Part shown: positions 8,924 to 17,423 of the stretch, piece after piece
Position numbering within the stretch: position 1 is the stretch's first letter
How the letters are laid out: every line of letters starts with the position of its first letter
Assembly: GCA_017794825.1 (NCBI GenBank)
Contig: CP051237.1
Coordinates: 2,666,001-2,730,000 of the forward strand
Reading direction: 5' to 3'
From: Pararhizobium sp.
GTDB lineage: Bacteria > Pseudomonadota > Alphaproteobacteria > Rhizobiales > Rhizobiaceae
Length of the DNA stretch: 64,000 nucleotides
Program-made: the position numbers and the translations under genes
Notes under the pieces: generated by a model
What the model was told of the DNA's origin: nothing
What the model saw: the letters and a program-made list of their open reading frames with translations, nothing else
Database searches by the model: none

Positions 8924-10335
8924 GCTGTCAGGGACCGGGCCACATCGCATATTGCCTGCCTGGCGACGCCGATATCCCGCTCCTCCATTTCGAACTGGCC
9001 AGCGACGAAACGGATGGCCAGCTTACCGTCAAACATGGTCTGGGTAAGGTATATGCGGCCGTCATCGTTGATCGCCTCGACGAGCTGTCGGTTCAGGTCA
9101 TTGATATCGCCTTCATAGCCGGGCGGCGCATAGCGGAAAGAGAACAGCGAAAGCATGGGTTTCGTCACAATCTCGAAATCCGGTTCGGCGGCTAGCTGGT
9201 CGGCCAGCCATTCGGACCAGCGCACATGATCGCGGATACGCCGGCGCAGACCTTCCAGTCCGTATGCGCGCAGCAGGAACCAGACCTTCAGGGCCCGGAA
9301 CCGCCGGCCGAGCGGCACCGACCATTCGCTGAAATTGACGAAGCCGTCCTTGCCATAGGTCTTCAGAAATTCCGGATGAATGGCCAGTGTCTTTACCAGC
9401 ATCTCCGGGTCGCGCACAAAATGGGCGGAACACTCCATGGAGGCGCCAAGCCATTTGTGCGGATTGAAGACGATGCTGTCGGCAGCCTCCACACCGGCCC
9501 AGAAATGACGGAATTCCGGGCAGATCATTGCCGATCCCGCCCAGGCGGCGTCGACATGGGTGTAAAGACCTTCCCTTTCTGCGATTGCGCAAAGCGCCGC
9601 GACGTCGTCGATCGCGCCGATCGACGTGCCGCCGACGCAAACCACCAATCCGGCGGGAACATATCCCGCAGCGCGATCCTCGGTGATCGCCCTTTCGAGC
9701 GCCGCGACGTCCATGGATAGATCGTCACACAACGGAATGTGCACAAGATTGTCCTGACCCATGCCGGAGACCCACATGGCCTTGTCGACGGAAGTGTGCG
9801 TGCCCTCTGACGCGTAAACGCGCAACCGTTCGCGACCGAAGAGCCCGGTCTGGTTGCCGCTCCAGCCGAGCGCCCTTTCCCGCATGGTCAGGATGGCGCA
9901 AAGCGTCGCGGTCGACGCCGTGTCCTGGAAGGTTCCCTGGAAACCCTCAGGAAGTCCTACCGCCTGGCGAAGCCAGTCGATCATCCCGATTTCCAGCTCG
10001 GTCGCTGCTGGCGAAGTCTGCCAGAGCATGCATTGCGCCGCCATTGCGCCGGCCAGCTGTTCCGCAATGATGGCCGCAGGCGCGGCGTTGCTCTGAAAAT
10101 AGGCGAAAAAACGCGGATGCTGCCAGTGCGTCATCCCGTCCGGAATGATGCGCTCGAAATCGGCGAAGATGTCCTCCATAGCGTGCGCCTCCTCAGGAGG
10201 GCTGGTCTCGATCATCCTGCCGATTGCGCCCGGCTGCAGGCGCGGACGCACGGGACGCTTGTCGATCCCGTCATGATAATCGGCCGCCCAGTCGCTGGCC
10301 CGGTGGGACCATTCTCGAAACTCGCTCTTGTCCAT
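8920..10335 (-). CDS. Group II PLP-dependent decarboxylase (aromatic amino acid type)
   Basis: A 471-residue member of the glutamate/aromatic-L-amino-acid decarboxylase family. It would decarboxylate an amino acid, probably aromatic, to the amine in the cytoplasm. The PLP lysine is K294 in NPHKWLG. The cofactor aspartate lies in HVDAAWAGSA, and the start of the fold shows HPRFFAYF. Sequence pattern (PRLQPGAIGRMI, GTFQDTASTATL, TLAIHPEFLKT) is closer to aromatic/tyrosine decarboxylases than to GadB. It forms a two-gene unit with the DUF454 protein downstream and is divergent from the glucosylglycerate operon. The exact substrate cannot be read from sequence. Confidence 0.9.
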   Translation of the reverse strand: MDKSEFREWSHRASDWAADYHDGIDKRPVRPRLQPGAIGRMIETSPPEEAHAMEDIFADFERIIPDGMTHWQHPRFFAYFQSNAAPAAIIAEQLAGAMAAQCMLWQTSPAATELEIGMIDWLRQAVGLPEGFQGTFQDTASTATLCAILTMRERALGWSGNQTGLFGRERLRVYASEGTHTSVDKAMWVSGMGQDNLVHIPLCDDLSMDVAALERAITEDRAAGYVPAGLVVCVGGTSIGAIDDVAALCAIAEREGLYTHVDAAWAGSAMICPEFRHFWAGVEAADSIVFNPHKWLGASMECSAHFVRDPEMLVKTLAIHPEFLKTYGKDGFVNFSEWSVPLGRRFRALKVWFLLRAYGLEGLRRRIRDHVRWSEWLADQLAAEPDFEIVTKPMLSLFSFRYAPPGYEGDINDLNRQLVEAINDDGRIYLTQTMFDGKLAIRFVAGQFEMEERDIGVARQAICDVARSLTA

Positions 10336-10445
10336 ATCTCTGCTTCCCGTTTTCGGCGGACGTTAGTCAGTGTCGTGATAAATTGAAACTCAAGAAATCG
10401 CCGCGCCTCTTAGAGGAAAGTCGAGCTGGCTGTTTTACCGACAGG

Positions 10446-12326
10446 ATGCAAAGGGTTTTGCGGCAGCGCACAAACGGTGCTACCAATAGAAAATCAGCAA
10501 GTTGGAAGGTCTGTAATACGTTGACGGTCGCGACAGGCAAGGAAGGGCGGGCGAACCCGAAAACTGAAGGGAATGGCGACAGCGGCGTTTCGGCTCGTCT
10601 CGACGAAAGCCTACGCCAGATGCTGAGTTCCATCTATCCGGATCACGATGTCGGAGAGCTGACGAACGCGGTCATTTCCGCCTACTGGAGCGGCGAATCG
10701 CGGCCGAGACGGCGCGGCCGGGTGGCCGGAAACACCATCTGGAGCGAAAAGGACACCTATGTCATCACCTATGGCAACAGCCTTGTTGACGGTGAACACA
10801 AGCCTCTGGATCTGCTCTACGATTTCCTGGATCGCTATCTGAAGGGTACGATCAAGGGCGTGCATATCCTGCCCTTTTTTCCGTTTACGTCCGATGACGG
10901 TTTTGCGGTCACCGACTATTTTACGGTAAACAGCGGTCTCGGCGCCTGGGAGGATATCCAGCGGATTGCCGGCAAATTTCGTCTGATGTCGGATCTCGTG
11001 CTCAATCACTGCTCCAGCCAGAGCGTCTGGTTCAGCGAGTATCTGCAGGGACACGAGCCGTACGACCGCTATTTTTTCCAGGCCGATCCGACGGATGATC
11101 TGACAAATGTGGTGCGCCCGCGCGCCCATCCGCTGCTTCGCGAAGTCGAAACGGCGAATGGTTCGAAGCATGTATGGTGCACTTTCAGCCATGATCAGAT
11201 CGATTTCGACTTCTCCAATCCGGAAGTGCTGTTGGAGTTCCTGCGAATCATGCGTTTTCATGTCGACAGAGGCGTGCGCACGATCCGGCTCGACGCCGTG
11301 GCTTTTATCTGGAAAGAAATCGGCACGCCTTGCATTCACCTGCGCCAGACGCATGAAATCGTCAGGCTGATGCGGTTGCTTGCCGACTACAGCGATGAAG
11401 CGGTGGTGCTGATCACCGAGACAAACGTGCCAAATATCGAGAATCTCAGTTATTTCGGCAATCGCAACGAAGCCCATGCCATTTACAATTTCTCTCTCCC
11501 GCCCTTGATCCTGCAGGCGCTTCTTACCGGCAAATCGACGCACCTCAACGCGTGGCAGATGGCAATGCCGCCGGCGCAGCGCGGCTGCTGCTACTTCAAT
11601 TTCACAGCCTCGCATGACGGAATCGGACTGCGGCCGGCCGAAGGCCTCCTGAGCGATGAAGAAATCGCCGAAATGATCGACGCGGTGACCGGTTTCGGAG
11701 GCAAGGTCAGTATGCGGCGAATGCCGGACGGCAAAGATCGGCCCTACGAGATGAATGTGTCGCTGTATGACGCCATGAAGGGAACATGCGAGGGCGAGGA
11801 CGACTACAATCTGGAGCGATTCCTGTGCAGTCAGGCGATCGCGATGGCTCTGGAAGGTATTCCCGCCTTCTATATCCATTCCCTGCTCGCCACACCGAAT
11901 GATATTTCAGGCGTCGAGAAGACGGGAATAAATCGCGCAATCAACCGGCATCGCTGGAATTATCCGGAACTGCAGCTGAAACTGGCCGACCAGACGTCCC
12001 GACAGGCGATCGCCTTCAGTCATCTCAAGCGCATGATTGGCATTCGAATTCGCCAGCCGGCGTTTCATCCAAACGCCACACAATTCACATTGCAACTGGG
12101 CGAACAGCTTTTCGGATTCTGGCGTCAAAGCACGGACCGGGAGCAGAGTATTTTTGCAATCCATAACGTCTCAGACAAGAATGTTTCGATACCAGCAATG
12201 TCGCTGAACCTGATCGGCGGAGACGACTGGAACGATTTGCTTTCTGATGAACCGGTGCGCGCGTTCACAGGCGCTATCGAGTTTGCCCCTTACCAGTGCC
12301 GCTGGATCACCAACGGTTCCGCCTGA
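10446..12326 (+). CDS. GH13_18-type sugar phosphorylase, probable glucosylglycerate phosphorylase
   Basis: A sucrose-phosphorylase-like glycoside hydrolase family 13 enzyme, probably the reversible phosphorolysis of glucosylglycerate to glucose 1-phosphate and glycerate. The barrel is intact: ILPFFPFTSDDGFAVTDY early, DLVLNHCS, nucleophile aspartate near residue 283 (IRLDAVAF), acid/base glutamate near 325 (ITETNVPN), and the closing FTASHDGIG. Substrate is inferred from the next two genes, a phosphatase and a GpgS-like synthase; sucrose or glycerol glucosides are alternatives. I use the ATG at 10446, but the TTG at 10521 has a better Shine-Dalgarno (GGAAGG) and gives a product of 601 residues. 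The stop overlaps the next ATG by 1 nt. Confidence 0.85.
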   Translation: MQRVLRQRTNGATNRKSASWKVCNTLTVATGKEGRANPKTEGNGDSGVSARLDESLRQMLSSIYPDHDVGELTNAVISAYWSGESRPRRRGRVAGNTIWSEKDTYVITYGNSLVDGEHKPLDLLYDFLDRYLKGTIKGVHILPFFPFTSDDGFAVTDYFTVNSGLGAWEDIQRIAGKFRLMSDLVLNHCSSQSVWFSEYLQGHEPYDRYFFQADPTDDLTNVVRPRAHPLLREVETANGSKHVWCTFSHDQIDFDFSNPEVLLEFLRIMRFHVDRGVRTIRLDAVAFIWKEIGTPCIHLRQTHEIVRLMRLLADYSDEAVVLITETNVPNIENLSYFGNRNEAHAIYNFSLPPLILQALLTGKSTHLNAWQMAMPPAQRGCCYFNFTASHDGIGLRPAEGLLSDEEIAEMIDAVTGFGGKVSMRRMPDGKDRPYEMNVSLYDAMKGTCEGEDDYNLERFLCSQAIAMALEGIPAFYIHSLLATPNDISGVEKTGINRAINRHRWNYPELQLKLADQTSRQAIAFSHLKRMIGIRIRQPAFHPNATQFTLQLGEQLFGFWRQSTDREQSIFAIHNVSDKNVSIPAMSLNLIGGDDWNDLLSDEPVRAFTGAIEFAPYQCRWITNGSA

Positions 12327-13123
12327 TGCGACCGATCATTGTCTTCAGTGATCTGGACGGTACGCTGCTGGATCACAAAACATACAGTTTCGAGGCTGCT
12401 CTTCCCGCTCTGTCCCGGTTGAAAGATCTGGATATTCCACTCGTTCTTGCTTCCAGCAAAACCGCAGCGGAAATTGCGCCGCTGAGGGCTGCAATGGGTT
12501 TTGCCCATTGTCCGGCCATCGTGGAAAACGGCGCCGGCGTGCTCCCGCCGGAGGCCGATGCGAGTGACACTGGGACAACTCACAAAAAGCTGATCGCTGT
12601 GCTCGACGCCCTGCCCGCTGATCTTCGAACCTGCTTTGCGGGATTTTCCGACTGGGATGTCTCCGAGATCCAAGCCAGAACCGGTCTCGATCGGATATCT
12701 GCGGAACGCGCGCGCAAACGATCCTTCTCGGAACCGGGTATATGGACGGGAACAGAAGCGCAACTGGAAGCGTTTCGAAGCGGGCTTTTGCAGTCAGGTA
12801 TCGTCATCCAGAAAGGCGGCCGTTTTCATACGCTCTCCTTCGGCGGCAACAAGGCGGATCGGCTTGGGGAAATAAGCTTGCAAAATGAAAGCGAAAAAGG
12901 ATCTCGCCCATTCTGTCTGGCTCTGGGCGACGCGCCAAACGACATTGCGATGCTCGAAGCCGCGGATTGCGGCGTCATCATTCCGAATCCGGCTCATGCC
13001 GGGATCAGAAAATTAGCCGGCGAAATAATCGGTGAGATTAAGCGAGCCAGATTTCCGGGCCCGGAAGGCTGGAACGACAGTGTGCTGTCGTGTATCGATG
13101 AAATTCAAAGTAACGGGACGTAA
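12326..13123 (+). CDS. HAD phosphatase, mannosyl/glucosyl-3-phosphoglycerate phosphatase type
   Basis: A 265-residue HAD-superfamily (Cof/MpgP branch) phosphatase expected to remove phosphate from glucosyl-3-phosphoglycerate, giving glucosylglycerate. HAD motif I is FSDLDGTLLD with nucleophile D9 and acid D11. A motif II-like segment LVLASSKT follows, the lysine region is FGGNKADRL, and motif IV is ALGDAPNDIAMLEAAD. The ATG overlaps the previous stop as TGATG, and gpgS starts 3 nt after its stop, so the three genes form one tight operon. Whether it acts on glucosyl or mannosyl phosphate is inferred from the neighbouring GpgS-like synthase. Confidence 0.87.
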   Translation: MRPIIVFSDLDGTLLDHKTYSFEAALPALSRLKDLDIPLVLASSKTAAEIAPLRAAMGFAHCPAIVENGAGVLPPEADASDTGTTHKKLIAVLDALPADLRTCFAGFSDWDVSEIQARTGLDRISAERARKRSFSEPGIWTGTEAQLEAFRSGLLQSGIVIQKGGRFHTLSFGGNKADRLGEISLQNESEKGSRPFCLALGDAPNDIAMLEAADCGVIIPNPAHAGIRKLAGEIIGEIKRARFPGPEGWNDSVLSCIDEIQSNGT

Positions 13124-13126
13124 TGC

Positions 13127-14338
13127 ATGGGTGACTTCCACCAGAACGGAAGCGTGGCAACGCTGCACAATCTTACGCGGACGCCGGTCGAGGAACTCGA
13201 AAGGCAACTCAAGCTCTTTTCAGGAACCCGCAAGATAACACTGATCCTGCCTTCGCTGTTCTCGGAACTCGAAGGTCCTGCGCTGTCCAATATTGTCGAT
13301 GAGCTGTCAGGCGCGCAATATATCAATCATATCGTTATCGGACTGGACCGGGCCGACAAGGACCAGTTCGCCCACGCTCGGGAATATTTCTCCCGGCTGC
13401 CCCAACGTCACGATATTCTGTGGCACGACGGTCCGCGCCTGCAGGCGATCGACAAGGAGCTCGCCGACGCCGATCTGGCCCCGCTGGAGCCCGGAAAGGG
13501 CCGCAATGTCTGGTATTGTATCGGCTATACGCTCGCCAGCCGCAACTCTGACGTCGTCGCGCTGCACGACTGTGATATCGTCACCTATAGCCGGGAGATG
13601 CTTGCGCGACTTGTCTATCCGGTCGCCAATCCGGCCTTTCCCTATCAGTTCTGCAAGGGGTACTATCCGCGCATCGCCGACGGCAAGCTGAACGGGCGCG
13701 TGTCCCGCCTGCTTGTCACGCCGCTGCTGCTGGCGCTGCAGCGGGTCAGCGGACACCACGAATATGTCGACTATCTGCAAGGCTTCCGCTATCCGCTCGC
13801 CGGAGAGTTCGCCATGAGAACGGCGATCCTGCCCGATATCCGCATTCCTTCAGACTGGGGCTTGGAAATCGGAGTACTGTCGGAGGTCTGGCGCAATCTG
13901 AGCAAGCGGCTGGTGTGCCAGGTCGATATTTCAGACGCCTATGATCACAAGCACCAGCCGCTGTCACAGGACGATCCGCAGCGCGGTCTGTCGCGCATGT
14001 CGACCGACATCTGCAAGGCGCTCTTTCGCAAACTGGCGACCGACGGCATGATCTTCAGCCAGGAGACCTTTCGAACTCTCAAGGCCACCTACTACCGAAC
14101 CGCGCTCGACCTGATAGAGATGTATTACAATGACGCGGTCATCAACGGACTTTATGTCGACAGGCATATCGAGGAGGCGGCCGTGGAACTGTTTGCGGGC
14201 AACATTGTGGAGGCCGGCCACACCTTCCTTGAAAATCCGATGGAAACGCCTTTCATTCCAAACTGGAGCCGCGTACAGGCGGCCAATCCGGATCTCGTGC
14301 GCAAGCTCGAGGAAGCGGTCAGGGCAGACAACAGCTAA
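13127..14338 (+). CDS. gpgS: GpgS-like glucosyl-3-phosphoglycerate synthase
   Basis: A 403-residue GT-A fold glycosyltransferase resembling glucosyl-3-phosphoglycerate synthases (GT81-like). It would transfer glucose from an NDP-glucose to 3-phosphoglycerate, the first step of glucosylglycerate synthesis. The nucleotide-sugar/metal motif is D148-C-D150 in VVALHDCDIVTYS. Other blocks fit a GT-A enzyme: ITLILPSLFSELEG at the first strand and FRYPLAGEFAMRT with SDWGLEIGVLSE around the acceptor and catalytic region. It follows the phosphatase gene by 3 nt and closes the operon; the next gene starts 88 nt later. A mannosyl donor specificity cannot be excluded. Confidence 0.85.
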   Translation: MGDFHQNGSVATLHNLTRTPVEELERQLKLFSGTRKITLILPSLFSELEGPALSNIVDELSGAQYINHIVIGLDRADKDQFAHAREYFSRLPQRHDILWHDGPRLQAIDKELADADLAPLEPGKGRNVWYCIGYTLASRNSDVVALHDCDIVTYSREMLARLVYPVANPAFPYQFCKGYYPRIADGKLNGRVSRLLVTPLLLALQRVSGHHEYVDYLQGFRYPLAGEFAMRTAILPDIRIPSDWGLEIGVLSEVWRNLSKRLVCQVDISDAYDHKHQPLSQDDPQRGLSRMSTDICKALFRKLATDGMIFSQETFRTLKATYYRTALDLIEMYYNDAVINGLYVDRHIEEAAVELFAGNIVEAGHTFLENPMETPFIPNWSRVQAANPDLVRKLEEAVRADNS

Positions 14339-14426
14339 GCCGCTTGTCTTCCCGGCGGCCAGCGAATACCAATCGTCGGCGCTAGCAAACTGCCGTGCTC
14401 CGGCTTGTCGTAACGGAGGCGTAACG

Positions 14427-15419
14427 ATGCGCGAGGTCCTTGTTCTTACTGAGCGGGAACTGAAGGAGTGCATGGTTCTGGACCGCGACGTGAATGATAT
14501 CGTCGAGGACGCATTCGCAAAGCTGGCGTCCGGAATTATCGTCATGCCGCCGATCCTGTCGATGGACCTTCCCCGCGTGCACGGCGAAGTGGACATCAAG
14601 ACGGCGTATATTCCGGGCTTCGAAGGCTTTGCCGTCAAGATAAGCCCCGGCTTTTTCGATAATCCTTCACTTGGATTGCCGAGTCTCAACGGCATGATGG
14701 TGCTGCTCAATGCGAAGACCGGTCTGGTCGACGCAGTGCTTCTCGACAATGGTTATCTGACCGATCTCCGCACGGCTGCGGCCGGCGCCGTTGCGACGCG
14801 CCATCTTGCGCCAGAGACCGTGACGACAGCCGCGGTCTTCGGAACAGGCGTCCAGGCCCGTTTGCAGGTCGCGGCGGCTCACCTGGAGCGCGCATTCGAA
14901 CGGGTGCTTGTCTGGGGGAGGGACCGGGAAAAGGCGGAACGCTGCGCTGAAGATATTCGGCAAGCGCTTGGCGTGGAAGCGATCGCGGAGGCCAATCCGG
15001 CGGAAGCCGTCGCCGAAAGCCAGCTGGTCATAACGACAACGCCGGCGCGTGAACCGATTCTGGCTGCAGAATGGCTTCACTCCGGTTTGCACATCACCGC
15101 CATGGGATCCGACCAGGCAGGCAAGAACGAAGTTCAACCGGAAGCGCTGGCTGCCGCCGACCTCTATGTCTGCGACAGGCTCGGCCAATGCGCGGAGCTC
15201 GGCGAATTGCGCGCCGCCCGCGCTGCGGGGCTGATGACGGATGTAACGCCGCCGGAACTCGGCCAAATCATCGACGGATCAAGGCCTGGCCGGGTCACAG
15301 CCGACGCCATCACGATATGCGATCTCACCGGCACGGGCGCTCAGGATACGGCCATTGCGACAGTTGCTCTCGAACGCGCGCGCGCCGCTGGTCTGGGCGC
15401 CGTGATAAGGCAGGACTAG
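14427..15419 (+). CDS. eutC: EutC-like ornithine cyclodeaminase/mu-crystallin family protein
   Basis: A 330-residue NAD(P)-dependent enzyme of the ornithine cyclodeaminase/mu-crystallin family. It closely resembles EutC of ectoine utilisation loci (blocks PPILSMDLPRVHGEVDIKTA, FAVKISPGFFDNP, LPSLNGMMVLL, NGYLTDLRTAAAGAVA). The Rossmann dinucleotide site is FGTGVQARLQ, beginning near G139. A clear GGAGG precedes the ATG. An AsnC regulator follows 5 nt after the stop and a class III aminotransferase converges beyond it, the kind of partners seen with ectoine catabolism genes. The hydrolase, deacetylase and eutB genes of a full pathway are absent here, so another substrate is possible. Confidence 0.82.
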   Translation: MREVLVLTERELKECMVLDRDVNDIVEDAFAKLASGIIVMPPILSMDLPRVHGEVDIKTAYIPGFEGFAVKISPGFFDNPSLGLPSLNGMMVLLNAKTGLVDAVLLDNGYLTDLRTAAAGAVATRHLAPETVTTAAVFGTGVQARLQVAAAHLERAFERVLVWGRDREKAERCAEDIRQALGVEAIAEANPAEAVAESQLVITTTPAREPILAAEWLHSGLHITAMGSDQAGKNEVQPEALAAADLYVCDRLGQCAELGELRAARAAGLMTDVTPPELGQIIDGSRPGRVTADAITICDLTGTGAQDTAIATVALERARAAGLGAVIRQD

Positions 15420-15424
15420 CGGCG

Positions 15425-15907
15425 ATGCTCAGGCTCGATTCCATAGACATCAAAATACTCGCCGTGTTGCAGAGAGAGGGTCGAATCACCAAGGCGGCGC
15501 TCGCTGATCGGGTCAATCTTACCGCCACACCGTGCTGGGAACGGCTAAGGCGAATGGAGAAAGCCGGAGTGATTGCCGGCTATGGCGCGCGGCTGTCGAT
15601 GAAGGCGCTCGGTCCGGTGTCGGTCATTTTCATGGCCGCGGAAATCGAGAACCACCGCAGCGAGGACTTCCGACGTTTCGAGCAGGCCATTCTTGACAAT
15701 GATCACGTGACCGGTTGCTGGGCAGTCGGCGGAGGCATCGACTATCTGCTGAGGATTGTCGCGAAGGATGTCGAATCCTACCAGCTGACGGTCGACGAGA
15801 TGCTGTCTTCGGACATCGGTCTGAAACGCTACTACAGCTATATCATGACGAAGGCGATCAAGGAGGGGCCTGACTTTCCGCTCTCCCTGATCGCTGAACC
15901 TCGTTAG
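15425..15907 (+). CDS. Lrp/AsnC family transcriptional regulator
   Basis: A 160-residue regulator with an N-terminal winged helix-turn-helix (residues about 5-60; ILAVLQREGRITKAALADRV, then LTATPCWERLRRMEKAGVI) and a C-terminal RAM ligand-sensing domain (about 70-150). In ectoine-degradation loci a regulator of this family (DoeX/AsnC) sits beside the catabolic genes and senses pathway intermediates. By position this one probably controls eutC and the convergent aminotransferase. It starts 5 nt after eutC, so it is cotranscribed, and its stop is 3 nt from the aminotransferase stop on the other strand. The ligand is inferred, not seen. Confidence 0.9.
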   Translation: MLRLDSIDIKILAVLQREGRITKAALADRVNLTATPCWERLRRMEKAGVIAGYGARLSMKALGPVSVIFMAAEIENHRSEDFRRFEQAILDNDHVTGCWAVGGGIDYLLRIVAKDVESYQLTVDEMLSSDIGLKRYYSYIMTKAIKEGPDFPLSLIAEPR

Positions 15908-15910
15908 TTG

Positions 15911-17290
15911 TCAGAGCCCTTTGGCGACTGTCTTCGCCGCGTCGCGCGTGGCTTCCACGATTGCGTCGGCTTCCTGTGTCGTCAGGCAGAGCGGCGGCGC
16001 AAAACCGAGTATGTCTCCCTGCGGCATGGCGCGGCCGATAACCTTCGACCGGTCGAGCAGCGCTGTTGCGATAGATGGACCGACCTTGCGAGACGCTTCG
16101 AACCGGGCGCCGGTTTCACGATCCTGCACAAATTCCACGGCGGCCATCAACCCTTCGCCTCGAATGTCGCCGACGATCTCGATGTCGTCGAGCGCGTCCT
16201 TCAGCGCCTGATTGAAATAGGCGCCCGTCTCGCGGGCGTTCGTCACCAGATCAAGGTCGTCGATCAGTTTCAGGTTGGCGACGCCCGCCGCCGCGCCGAT
16301 CGGATGGGCCGAATATGTCCAGCCATGGCCGATTGGTCCAAGCTTGTCGGTCCCATCCTCAAGAACCTTCCAGACCTTCTCCGAAACAATGCTGCCCGAA
16401 AGCGGCGCATAGGCGGAAGTCAGTCCCTTGGCGATCGTGATGATGTCCGGGCGTATGCCGTAATGGTCCGATCCGAACATGCTTCCAAGCCGTCCGAAGC
16501 CGGTCACGACTTCATCCGCGATCAGCAGAATGTCGTGTTTGCGCAGCACAGCCTGGATCGCGTCCCAGTAGCCTGCCGGCGGCGGCACGATACCGCCGGT
16601 CCCGAGCACAGGCTCGCCGATGAATGCGGCGATGGTGTCAGGCCCTTCCTTCTCGATCAGCGCTTCGAGGCTTGCGGCGCATTGCGCGACGAAGTCCGCT
16701 TCCGACTGCTTGCGGTCGTTCCTGTTGAAGTAGTAAGGCGCGTCAGTGTGAATGACCTGCGTCAAAGGCAGGTCGAACTGGTTATGGAAGAGTTCGAGAC
16801 CGGTCAGCGATCCGGTCATCAGACCAGAACCGTGATAGCCGCGCCAGCGCGAAATGATTTTCTTTTTCTCCGGACGGCCGAGCACGTTGTTGTAGTACCA
16901 GACCAGTTTGACATTGGTTTCGTTGGCGTCCGACCCGGAAAGGCCGAAATAGACTTTCGACATCCCCTCCGGTGCGCGATCGATAACCATCTTGGCCAGC
17001 GTGATCGATGCTTCCGTTCCATGGCCCACATAGGCGTGGTAGTAGGCAAGCTCCCTTGCCTGTTCGGCGATTGCCTCCGCGATTTCAGGTCGGCCATAAC
17101 CGACATTGACGCAATAGAGACCGGCGAATGCGTCCAGCAGCCGGTTGCCTTCGCGGTCGGTGATGTAGACGCCGTCGCCGGTCTTGACGATGCGGTCGGG
17201 AAGTTCGCCGCGCGCGAACTGCGCGAGATGCGTGGAAGGATGGAAAAAGGTTTCGCGGTCCCATTCGGCGAGCTGGTCGTTTCGCAACAT
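15911..17290 (-). CDS. Class III aminotransferase, DoeD-like
   Basis: A 459-residue PLP-dependent aminotransferase of class III (omega-amino acid type). The Schiff-base lysine is K288 in ITIAKGLTSAY. The cofactor aspartate is in LLIADEVVTGFGRLGSMFG, and the dimer/glycine loop is FGLSGSDANETNVKL. Its N-terminus (WDRETFFHPSTHLAQFARGE) matches a group annotated as aspartate aminotransferase-family or DoeD/Atf proteins, which transaminate 2,4-diaminobutyrate during ectoine catabolism. It is convergent with eutC-asnC and separated by only 3 nt. Substrate is inferred from neighbours; taurine or beta-alanine type substrates are possible. Confidence 0.88.
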   Translation of the reverse strand: MLRNDQLAEWDRETFFHPSTHLAQFARGELPDRIVKTGDGVYITDREGNRLLDAFAGLYCVNVGYGRPEIAEAIAEQARELAYYHAYVGHGTEASITLAKMVIDRAPEGMSKVYFGLSGSDANETNVKLVWYYNNVLGRPEKKKIISRWRGYHGSGLMTGSLTGLELFHNQFDLPLTQVIHTDAPYYFNRNDRKQSEADFVAQCAASLEALIEKEGPDTIAAFIGEPVLGTGGIVPPPAGYWDAIQAVLRKHDILLIADEVVTGFGRLGSMFGSDHYGIRPDIITIAKGLTSAYAPLSGSIVSEKVWKVLEDGTDKLGPIGHGWTYSAHPIGAAAGVANLKLIDDLDLVTNARETGAYFNQALKDALDDIEIVGDIRGEGLMAAVEFVQDRETGARFEASRKVGPSIATALLDRSKVIGRAMPQGDILGFAPPLCLTTQEADAIVEATRDAAKTVAKGL

Positions 17291-17423
17291 GTGTCAGTCC
17301 TGTCTTTCCGGAATACGTCTTGCGCTGATTGTGCCTTGAATCCATCCGACGATGTCGCCAAATCTTCCTGCTTTTTCAGAATATTCTTCTGGTGACGATT
17401 GTACGGCTATTGATCCAGTTTCG

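Noticed and set aside
10611..11879. 422-codon reverse frame within the GH13 phosphorylase gene
   Set aside because: The forward gene contains the catalytic Asp and Glu motifs in order, so the reverse frame is an artefact of codon bias.
15908..17395. 495-codon forward frame opposite the aminotransferase gene
   Set aside because: The reverse-strand protein is a complete aminotransferase with all motifs; the forward frame is its GC-rich shadow.
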